Of a DNA stretch of 15,995 bases, positions 1-5,333 are shown in pieces. The stretch is from Actinomycetes bacterium (lineage in GTDB: Bacteria; Actinomycetota; Actinomycetes; Actinomycetales; Cellulomonadaceae): NCBI GenBank assembly GCA_023428465.1, contig JAEYXM010000020.1, positions 1-15,995 on the forward strand, in the 5' to 3' direction. Under the pieces are notes generated by a model. It did not search any database. It had not been told where the DNA came from and saw only the letters and a program-made list of their open reading frames with translations. Made by a program: the position numbers and the translations under genes. The stretch's first letter is position 1. Every line of letters starts with the position of its first letter.

Positions 1-232
1 GCCCGGCGAGGCTCGTGCCGGCCGCGAGAACGCGGTCGGCCGCCTGCTTCGGCTGCCAGCCCTGCGCGACCAGGTCCCGGACCGCGGTGATGCGCGCGAT
101 CGCGCCGTCGTCGTACAGGCGGTAGCCGCCGTCGGTGCGCACGGGGGCGACGACGCCGTAGCGGCGCTCCCAGGCGCGCAGGGTCGCGACCGGCACGCCG
201 GTGAGCTCGGCGGCACGGCTGATCGTGTACAT
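1..232 (-). CDS. MerR-family regulator, CarH/LitR-like DNA-binding domain (partial, C-terminus off the left edge)
   Basis: The ATG at 232-230 is preceded by GGAG four bases upstream. The visible 77 codons form a MerR winged helix-turn-helix: MYTISRAAELTGVPVATLRA, then WERRYGVVAP and the wing motif GGYRLYDD. The WERRYG...P.R...GYRLY pattern is typical of the branch that contains the B12-dependent photoreceptor CarH and LitR, rather than metal- or drug-sensing MerR proteins. The cobalamin-binding domain that would settle this would lie to the left of the window and cannot be seen. The gene starts 11 bp after the SRPBCC stop, so the two are probably co-transcribed from the leftward promoter at 722-749. 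It is likely the regulator of the divergent cluster and autoregulatory. The MerR call is firm; the CarH/LitR assignment is inference from the DNA-binding domain, the operator-like repeats and the neighbours. Confidence 0.88.
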   Translation of the reverse strand, partial: MYTISRAAELTGVPVATLRAWERRYGVVAPVRTDGGYRLYDDGAIARITAVRDLVAQGWQPKQAADRVLAAGTSLAG

Positions 233-243
233 GGGGCTCCGTC

Positions 244-675
244 CTACAGACGCGCCAGGGCCTCGCGCAGGCCCTGCTCGGCGTCGTCCCCGAGCCTACG
301 GAAGGCGGGGCGGATGAACGGCTCGAGGACACGCCACACACCGCGCAGCTCGAACGCGGCCCGGTAGGTGGCCACGGCGCCGGCCGCGGCGGGCTCGACG
401 GTGATGGTGTCGGTCGCGACGATCGTCTTGTTCTCCCCGCGCAGCGTGATGGTGCGCGGGGCTCGCCGCTCGGTGACGGTGTAGAGCAGCTCGGTCTCGC
501 GACCCGCGAAGCGCGAGACGTTGTGGTACTCCGTCCCGACGTCGCCGGTCCCGGACACGCGCTCGGTGCGCACGCTGCCCGGGTCCCACTCGGTCGTGGT
601 CGTGAAGTCGCTGAGGTACCCGAAGACGGTGTCTGCGTCCGCGGGACTGGCCACGCGGCGTTCGACGACGATCAT
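244..675 (-). CDS. SRPBCC (START/polyketide cyclase-like) family protein
   Basis: This 143-residue protein has the SRPBCC layout. A first strand MIVVERRVASPADADTVF is followed by a helix with a WDP turn (TEWDPGSV), a run of beta strands (RETELLYTVTERRAPRTITL) and a long C-terminal helix (RPAFRRLGDDAEQGLREALA). Such folds bind hydrophobic ligands in a cavity; no catalytic residue can be assigned here. I chose the ATG at 675 because AGGAGGAGA lies just upstream; an upstream in-frame ATG at 741 would cover the promoter region and lacks such a site. It is the first gene of a leftward pair with the MerR regulator. It lies opposite the FAD/DUF1365/methyltransferase/SDR operon, so a role in lipid or ligand handling in that pathway is plausible but unproven. 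Confidence 0.85.
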   Translation of the reverse strand: MIVVERRVASPADADTVFGYLSDFTTTTEWDPGSVRTERVSGTGDVGTEYHNVSRFAGRETELLYTVTERRAPRTITLRGENKTIVATDTITVEPAAAGAVATYRAAFELRGVWRVLEPFIRPAFRRLGDDAEQGLREALARL

Positions 676-721
676 GATCTCTCCTCCTGGCGGGTCGAGG
701 GTCAACCCTGCTGCCGCCAAC

Positions 722-749
722 ATTAGACAAACAGTTGACACCTTGTCGA
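722..749 (-). promoter_or_regulatory. Leftward sigma70-type promoter for the SRPBCC-merR pair
   Basis: On the minus strand TCGACA (749-744) and TCTAAT (727-722) are separated by 16 bp, each one mismatch from the -35 and -10 consensus. The predicted start near 715 leaves a leader of about 40 nt to the SRPBCC ATG. It overlaps the rightward promoter and the 11-bp repeat array, so one bound regulator could control both directions. Predicted from sequence only. Confidence 0.55.
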
Positions 750-766
750 GCCTCGGTCTAGATTCG
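723..766. repeat. Four tandem 11-bp repeats, putative CarH/LitR-type operator
   Basis: The four consecutive 11-mers are TTAGACAAACA, GTTGACACCTT, GTCGAGCCTCG and GTCTAGATTCG. Column 2 is T and column 5 is A in all four; column 1 is G in three, column 4 is G in three and column 7 is A in three. As I recall, the CarH operator is a set of 11-bp direct repeats of pattern nTnnACAnnnn covering the -35 element. The first two units fit it exactly and the last two have one mismatch each in the TnnACA core. The array covers both -35 elements and both -10 elements of the divergent promoters. Binding by the adjacent MerR protein is inference. Confidence 0.55.
735..764 (+). promoter_or_regulatory. Rightward sigma70-type promoter for the FAD-DUF1365-methyltransferase-SDR operon
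   Basis: A perfect TTGACA (735-740) is followed after 18 bp by TAGATT (759-764). The predicted start near 771 gives a leader of about 34 nt before the ATG at 805, too short for a riboswitch. The -35 hexamer forms the core of the second 11-bp repeat, which would allow direct competition between regulator and RNA polymerase. Confidence 0.65.
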
Positions 767-804
767 CCGCAACAACCTTGGACAGACCTTCGACAGGAGG
801 ACCC

Positions 805-2064
805 ATGTCACCCACGGTCGCCGTCATCGGCTCCGGTGTCTCCGGGCTCACCGCCGCCTACGCGCTGCGCGGCACCCACACCGTCACGCTCTTCGAGGCC
901 GACGACCGGCTCGGCGGCCACGCACACACCCACGACGTCGCCACCTCCGACGGCGGCCGGGCCCCCGTGGACAGCGGGTTCATCGTGCACAACGAGCGCA
1001 CCTACCCCACGCTCCTACGCCTGTTCCGCGAGCTCGACGTCCCCACGCAGCCGACCGAGATGTCGATGTCCGTCACGTGCCAGGGCTGCGGGCTGTCGTA
1101 CGCCGGCGCACGCGGCATCCGGGGCCTGTTCGCCCAGCGCCGGCGCCTGGCCGACCCGCGCTACCTGCGCATGCTCGCCGAGGTGCCGCGGTTCCACCGC
1201 GCCGCGCGGGAGGTCCTCGAGAGCTCCGGCGACGAGTCGGTCACCTGGGGCGAGTTCCTCGACCGCGGCGGGTACGCCCAGTACTTCGTCGAGCACTTCG
1301 CGGTCCCGCTGGTGGCCTGCGTGTGGTCCTCGGGGGACGACGACGCCCGCGGCTACCCCGCCCGGCACCTCTTCCGGTTCCTCGCCAACCACGGGATGCT
1401 GTCGCTCGGCGGCTCACCCACATGGCGCACCGTGACCGGAGGCTCCCGCACGTACGTCGAGCGGGTCGCGGCCGCCCTCGGGGACATCCGCACAGGGAGC
1501 CCGGTGGTGGCCGTGGAGCGAGACGACGACGAGGTGCGGGTCCGCACCGCCGACGGCGTGACCCACCGCTTCGACCAGGTGATCCTCGCGACCCACGCCG
1601 ACGACGCGCTCGCCGTCCTCGTCGACGCGACGGCCGAGGAGAAGGCGGACCTCGCCGCGATCGGCTACTCCACCAACCACACGTGGCTGCACCGCGACGG
1701 GTCGCTGCTGCCCACGCAGCGGGCGGCCCGCGGCTCGTGGAACTACCGCAAGGACGCGTGCGACGTCGGCTCGTCCCGCGTCCTCGTCAGCTACTGGATG
1801 AACAACCTGCACGGCCTGGACACCACCGACGACCTCGTGGTCACGCTCAACGCCACCGACCGCGTCGACGACGCCGCCGTGATCGCCCGGATGACGTACC
1901 GCCACCCCGTGTTCACGCCCGAGGCCGTCCAGGCCGCCGCGCGCCTGCGCGGCGCCGGCGGCGAGCGGCTCGCCTTCGCAGGAGCCCACCTCGGCTGGGG
2001 CTTCCACGAGGACGGCGCCCGGTCGGGCCTGGAGGCCGCGCGCCGGCTCGGAGCGACGTGGTGA
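805..2064 (+). CDS. FAD-dependent amine-oxidase-like oxidoreductase (NAD(P)-binding Rossmann type)
   Basis: This 419-residue flavoprotein begins with a dinucleotide-binding motif, VAVIGSGVSGL (GSGVSG at 9-14). The acidic strand end and flavin contact FEADDRLGGHAHTH follows at about 30-43. Near the C-terminus FAGAHLGWGFHEDGARSG (about 393-410) is the usual last FAD-binding segment of the amine oxidase/desaturase superfamily. A pair of cysteines lies at C92 and C95. The ATG at 805 follows AGGAGG at 795-800 with a four-base spacer. It is the first gene of a four-gene operon and overlaps the DUF1365 gene by four bases. Relatives are often found beside DUF1365 and cyclopropane-synthase-like genes, where a role in oxidising or desaturating membrane fatty acyl chains is suspected. 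The substrate cannot be read from the sequence. Confidence 0.9.
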   Translation: MSPTVAVIGSGVSGLTAAYALRGTHTVTLFEADDRLGGHAHTHDVATSDGGRAPVDSGFIVHNERTYPTLLRLFRELDVPTQPTEMSMSVTCQGCGLSYAGARGIRGLFAQRRRLADPRYLRMLAEVPRFHRAAREVLESSGDESVTWGEFLDRGGYAQYFVEHFAVPLVACVWSSGDDDARGYPARHLFRFLANHGMLSLGGSPTWRTVTGGSRTYVERVAAALGDIRTGSPVVAVERDDDEVRVRTADGVTHRFDQVILATHADDALAVLVDATAEEKADLAAIGYSTNHTWLHRDGSLLPTQRAARGSWNYRKDACDVGSSRVLVSYWMNNLHGLDTTDDLVVTLNATDRVDDAAVIARMTYRHPVFTPEAVQAAARLRGAGGERLAFAGAHLGWGFHEDGARSGLEAARRLGATW

Positions 2065-2894
2065 GCGCCGTCGCCGCCCCACGGGCGACGGACGCGGCCG
2101 ACGCACCGGTCCTCACGCCGGCCATCGCACCGGCGCCGGCACCGGCACCGGCACCCGACCTCCCGCCGCTGCCCGCCCTCGTCGTCGGCTCGGTCACGCA
2201 CACGCGCCGTCGACCGCTCGTGCACACCTTCACCTACCGGCACTACCAGTGGCTCGTCGACCTCGACGACGTCCCCGCGCCCCGCGGCCCGATGCGGTGG
2301 CTCGCGCAGTTCGACCCGCGCGACCACCTGGACGGCGGCCGCGACGGCGGGGGCACGCGCGGCGACGTCGCGCGGTTCTGCGCCGCGCGGGGCTTGCCGC
2401 TCGCGCCGGACGACCGCGTGCTCATGCTCGCGAACGCCCGCGTCCTCGGGTACACGTTCGATCCGATGACCGCCTTCTGGGTGCTCCGCGCGGACGGGAC
2501 CGTGCGCGCCGTCGTCGTCGAGGTGCACAACACCTACGGGGGCCGGCACGCCTACCTCGTGCAGCCCGACGCACGGGGCCGCGCCGAGGTCGCCAAGGAG
2601 TTCTACGTCTCCCCCTTCACCCCCGTTCGCGGCGAGTACCGCATGCGCCTCGCGCTCGGCGCGGACCGGGTGGCGGTCGCCATCGGCTTCGACGTCGACG
2701 GCGAGCGCACCCTCGACGCGGCCGTCGAGGGCCGCCCCGAGCCCGCCACCCGTCGCGCCGTCGTCCGCACCGCCCTGCGGCACCTGCCCGTCACCTGGCG
2801 TGTCACCGCGCTCATCCACCTGCACGGCATCTACCTCTGGCTGCGGCGCCTGCCCGTGCAGCCCGGAGCCCGACGAACCACGGAGGTCTCATGA
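2061..2894 (+). CDS. DUF1365 family protein
   Basis: The GTG at 2061 overlaps the preceding TGA (GTGA), with GGAG at 2050-2053; this gives 277 residues. Family landmarks are GSVTHTRRRPLVHTFTYRHY near residues 43-62, GYTFDPMTAFW at 130-140, EVHNTYGGRHAY at 154-165, KEFYVSPFTP at 179-188 and the C-terminal HLHGIYLWLRR at 253-263. The first 38 residues are an Ala/Pro-rich extension containing an Ala-Pro repeat and precede the conserved core. DUF1365 has no firmly known activity. In Rhodobacter sphaeroides a DUF1365 protein (RSP1090, as I recall) is encoded beside a cyclopropane-synthase homologue and takes part in the singlet-oxygen response. The same pairing here supports a joint role in acyl-chain modification. 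Confidence 0.9.
   Translation: MSAVAAPRATDAADAPVLTPAIAPAPAPAPAPDLPPLPALVVGSVTHTRRRPLVHTFTYRHYQWLVDLDDVPAPRGPMRWLAQFDPRDHLDGGRDGGGTRGDVARFCAARGLPLAPDDRVLMLANARVLGYTFDPMTAFWVLRADGTVRAVVVEVHNTYGGRHAYLVQPDARGRAEVAKEFYVSPFTPVRGEYRMRLALGADRVAVAIGFDVDGERTLDAAVEGRPEPATRRAVVRTALRHLPVTWRVTALIHLHGIYLWLRRLPVQPGARRTTEVS
2127..2156 (+). repeat. GCACCG hexamer repeat encoding an Ala-Pro linker
   Basis: Five consecutive hexamers read GCACCG, GCGCCG, GCACCG, GCACCG and GCACCC. They encode the Ala-Pro run at about residues 23-32 of the DUF1365 protein. Unit changes would keep the reading frame, so the repeat could vary linker length but would not switch the gene off. Confidence 0.8.
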
Positions 2895-4117
2895 CCGCGC
2901 TCGCCTGCCTCGACCACGACCGTCCCTGCCTGCGCGCGCGCGTCGCCCGACGCGTCGCCGCGCGCATCGTCGACGGCATGCCCGTGCGGGTGGAGCTGCC
3001 CGGCGGCGCCCTGCTGGCCCCCGCGCCCGACGACGCACCCGCCATCCGGGTCGTCCGGCCCCGCGCCTTCTTCGCCCGGCTCGGGCACGCGCCCAAGATC
3101 GGCTTCGGCGAGTCCTACATGGCCGGCGACTGGCACCCCGCACCCGGCACCGACCTGTCCGACGCCCTGCGCCCGTTCGCCGCAAGCATCTCCACCGCCG
3201 TGCCGGCGTGGATGCAGCGGCTGCGCACCCTCGTCGAGGAGCGCGTGCCGGTCCGCCAGCGCAACACCCTGCACGGCTCGCGGCGCAACATCGCCGCGCA
3301 CTACGACCTGAGCAACGACCTCTTCGCGGCCTTCCTCGACCCGTCGCTCACCTACAGCTCAGCCCTGTTCGACCAGACCCGCCCCCGCGGCGAGCAGTCG
3401 CTCGAAGAAGCACAGCTCGCCAAGGTGGACGCCGCACTCGACTCCGCGGGTGTCGGCCCGGGCACGCGCCTGCTCGAGATCGGCACCGGCTGGGGCACGC
3501 TCGCGATCCGGGCCGCGCAGCGTGGCGCGACCGTCACGACCCTCACGCTCTCCGCGGAGCAGGCCGCACTCGCCGCCAAGCGCGCGGCAGAGGCCGGGGT
3601 CACCGAGCGGATCGACATCCGGCTGCAGGACTACCGCGAGGTCGAGGGCACGTACGACGCCGTCGTGAGCATCGAGATGATCGAGGCCGTGGGCGACGAG
3701 TACTGGCCGACCTACTTCGAGGTCATCGACCGGGTGCTCGCGCCGGGCGGGGTCGCGGTGGTCCAGGCGATCCTCATGTCCCACGACCGCTACCTCGCCA
3801 CTCGGCGGTCGTTCAGCTGGATCCAGAAGTACATCTTCCCGGGCGGGATCATCCCGTCGATGCGGGCGATCGAGGAGACGACGCGGGCGCACACCCGCCT
3901 GCGGGTCACCGGGACGCGCCACTTCGGCGGCGACTACGCCGAGACGCTGCGCCGCTGGCGGACGACGTTCACGCAGCGCTGGCCGGAGATCTCCGAGCTC
4001 GGGTTCGACGAGACGTTCCGGCGGATGTGGGAGCTGTACCTCGCCTACAGCGAGGCCGGGTTCGCGACCGGGTACCTCGACGTCGCGCAGGTCCGGCTGG
4101 GCCGGGTGACGGCGTGA
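2891..4117 (+). CDS. Cyclopropane-fatty-acyl-phospholipid synthase-like SAM methyltransferase
   Basis: The ATG at 2891 overlaps the DUF1365 stop (ATGA) and follows GGAGG at 2882-2886. The protein has 408 residues, close to cyclopropane synthases. Features in order: an N-terminal lipid-binding-type domain (GFGESYMAGDW at 71-81), AAHYDLSNDLF at 135-145, the SAM-binding motif LLEIGTGWGTLA at 194-205, IEMIEAVG at 261-268, WIQKYIFPGG at 310-319 and FGGDYAETL at 345-353. By my alignment from memory to E. coli Cfa, the active-site Glu (E265) and Tyr (Y349) are kept. The bicarbonate-contacting Cys is Ser (S157), the His is Gln (Q292), and a second conserved Cys is Ser (S387). It probably transfers a methyl group from SAM to an unsaturated phospholipid acyl chain. 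The product could be a methylated, methylene or furan-precursor chain rather than a cyclopropane. Confidence 0.9.
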   Translation: MTALACLDHDRPCLRARVARRVAARIVDGMPVRVELPGGALLAPAPDDAPAIRVVRPRAFFARLGHAPKIGFGESYMAGDWHPAPGTDLSDALRPFAASISTAVPAWMQRLRTLVEERVPVRQRNTLHGSRRNIAAHYDLSNDLFAAFLDPSLTYSSALFDQTRPRGEQSLEEAQLAKVDAALDSAGVGPGTRLLEIGTGWGTLAIRAAQRGATVTTLTLSAEQAALAAKRAAEAGVTERIDIRLQDYREVEGTYDAVVSIEMIEAVGDEYWPTYFEVIDRVLAPGGVAVVQAILMSHDRYLATRRSFSWIQKYIFPGGIIPSMRAIEETTRAHTRLRVTGTRHFGGDYAETLRRWRTTFTQRWPEISELGFDETFRRMWELYLAYSEAGFATGYLDVAQVRLGRVTA

Positions 4118-4866
4118 GGGGCCGTGGGTCGCTCGCCGGTCGGCGGGTGTGGCTCGTGGGGGCGTCGAGCGGCATCGGGGCTGCCCTGGCGGACGAGCTC
4201 GTCCGCCGGGGCGCCCGGGTCGCCGTGACGGCCCGCCGCCGCGAGCGCCTCGAGGAGGTCTCGGACGGCCGGATGACGGTGCTGCCGGCCGACGTCACGG
4301 ACGCGGCCGCCCTCACCGGCGCCGCCGAGGACGCGGCCCGGGAACTCGGCGGGCTCGACGTCGTCGTGTGGTGCGCGGGCTACTGGAAGCGCACCGATGC
4401 CGCGCACTGGGACGTCGACGAGTTCGCCCGGCACGTCGAGGTGAACCTCCTCGGACTGAGCACGGTGCTCGGCGCCGTCCTGCCCACGATGGTGCGCCGA
4501 CGCGCGGGACACATCGTCGGCGTGGCGTCGGTCGCCGGGTACCGCGGCCTGCCGGGCGCGGAGGCGTACGGGGCGACGAAGGCCGCGCAGATCGCGCTGC
4601 TGGAGTCGCTGCGCGCGTCCCTGCGCAGGCGCGGCGTGCGCGTGACGACGGTGAGCCCGGGATTCGTCCGCACGGAGATGACCGCGGACAACACGTTCCC
4701 GATGCCGTTCATGGTCGAGCCGCAGGAGGCTGCGCGCGCCATCGCGGACGGCTTGGAGCACGGTCGGTCGGAGATCGTGTTCCCGTTCCGGATGGCCGCC
4801 GTCATGAAGGCGGCCCGCCTCGTCCCGGTGGGCCTGTGGGCACGTCTGGTCGCCCCGCGTCGTTGA
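4114..4866 (+). CDS. Short-chain dehydrogenase/reductase (SDR) family oxidoreductase
   Basis: The GTG at 4114 overlaps the methyltransferase stop (GTGA), giving a classical-size SDR of 250 residues. It shows the cofactor loop GASSGIG at 16-22, Asp60 in the adenine-site motif PADVTD, the structural Asn111 (EVNLLG), catalytic Ser139 (GVASVAG), Tyr152 and Lys156 (YGATK), and SPGFVRTEM at 181-189. Basic residues after the second strand (TARRRERL) suggest NADP(H). The usual NAG motif is CAG (87-89). The C-terminus (RMAAVMKAARLVPVGLWARL) is hydrophobic and basic and may touch the membrane. As the last gene of the overlapping operon it probably reduces or oxidises a lipid carbonyl/hydroxyl made upstream; the substrate is unknown. 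Confidence 0.9.
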   Translation: MRGRGSLAGRRVWLVGASSGIGAALADELVRRGARVAVTARRRERLEEVSDGRMTVLPADVTDAAALTGAAEDAARELGGLDVVVWCAGYWKRTDAAHWDVDEFARHVEVNLLGLSTVLGAVLPTMVRRRAGHIVGVASVAGYRGLPGAEAYGATKAAQIALLESLRASLRRRGVRVTTVSPGFVRTEMTADNTFPMPFMVEPQEAARAIADGLEHGRSEIVFPFRMAAVMKAARLVPVGLWARLVAPRR

Positions 4867-4878
4867 CCCGGTGAGAGG

Positions 4879-4910
4879 GTGGTCCGGGCGGCCCGTCCGG
4901 GTCGGACCAC
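4879..4910 (+). terminator. Hairpin after the SDR gene, candidate weak terminator
   Basis: GTGGTCCG (4879-4886) pairs with CGGACCAC (4903-4910) around a 16-nt loop. A competing 7-bp pairing, GACCCGG (4865-4871) with CCGGGTC (4897-4903), includes the SDR stop codon. There is no U-tract, so termination is uncertain. The hairpin lies in the 69-bp gap before the DUF3467 gene. Confidence 0.35.
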
Positions 4911-4935
4911 GAAGCGACGACGCAACGAGGTGTCC

Positions 4936-5289
4936 ATGAGTGAGCAACGGCCCGTGGCCGTCAGATTCCAGGTCGACGTGCCTGCCGACGTCGAGGCGGG
5001 CGTGCCCGCGGACTTCGCGAACGTGTGGCACACGCGCACGTCCTTCGTCATCGACTTCGCGGTGCCGAAGGGCCCGCCCAAGCTCGTCGACCCCGCCGAC
5101 GAGGGCGGCACCCCGCACGCGGTCGTGTCGGCGCGCGTCGTCTCGCGCGTGCGCATCCCGCCGGAGCAGGCGTTCGAGATCGCGCGGGCCCTGACCCAGC
5201 AGCTCGACCAGTGGGAGAAGGAGACGGGCCGCCGCCAGGGCCCGCCGCCCACACCCCCGACCGGGCCGACGAACATCCCCGGGATCTGA
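4936..5289 (+). CDS. DUF3467 domain protein
   Basis: The ATG at 4936 has GAGG at 4927-4930 and gives 117 residues. The pattern fits DUF3467: DFANVWHTRTSFVIDFAVPK at 26-45, a second strand ARVVSRVRIPPEQAFEIARA at 66-85, and an amphipathic helix ending ALTQQLDQWEKETG. The tail is Pro/Gly-rich (GPPPTPPTGPTNIPG). These small cytoplasmic proteins resemble phage-like or gas-vesicle-unrelated beta proteins of unknown function; I assign no activity. A hairpin separates it from the SDR gene, so it may have its own transcript, but read-through cannot be excluded. It ends against a strong terminator shared with the convergent polymerase gene. Confidence 0.8.
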   Translation: MSEQRPVAVRFQVDVPADVEAGVPADFANVWHTRTSFVIDFAVPKGPPKLVDPADEGGTPHAVVSARVVSRVRIPPEQAFEIARALTQQLDQWEKETGRRQGPPPTPPTGPTNIPGI

Positions 5290-5302
5290 CCCGCGGGCGT
5301 GG

Positions 5303-5333
5303 GGCCCCCGCCGCGAACGCCGCGGCGGGGGCC
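5303..5333. terminator. Strong bidirectional hairpin terminator between convergent genes
   Basis: GGCCCCCGCCGCG (5303-5315) pairs perfectly with CGCGGCGGGGGCC (5321-5333), a 13-bp GC stem around a 5-nt loop. It begins 13 bp after the DUF3467 stop and directly abuts the stop codon of the convergent polymerase gene (5336-5334). A U-tract is absent, as is common in high-GC actinobacteria. Confidence 0.8.

Noticed and set aside
726..747. Simple inverted repeat GACAA (726-730) / TTGTC (743-747) as a classic MerR palindrome
   Set aside because: The arms are only 5 bp. The direct 11-bp periodicity explains the region better and covers both promoters.
771..804. Cobalamin riboswitch in the leader of the FAD oxidase operon
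   Set aside because: The predicted leader is only about 34 nt, far too short for a B12 riboswitch aptamer; control would have to be by protein.
1077..2060. N-terminal extension of the DUF1365 frame through the FAD oxidase gene
   Set aside because: The extension is Arg/Pro-rich shadow sequence. The GTG at 2061 with GGAG upstream and the family start region define the gene.
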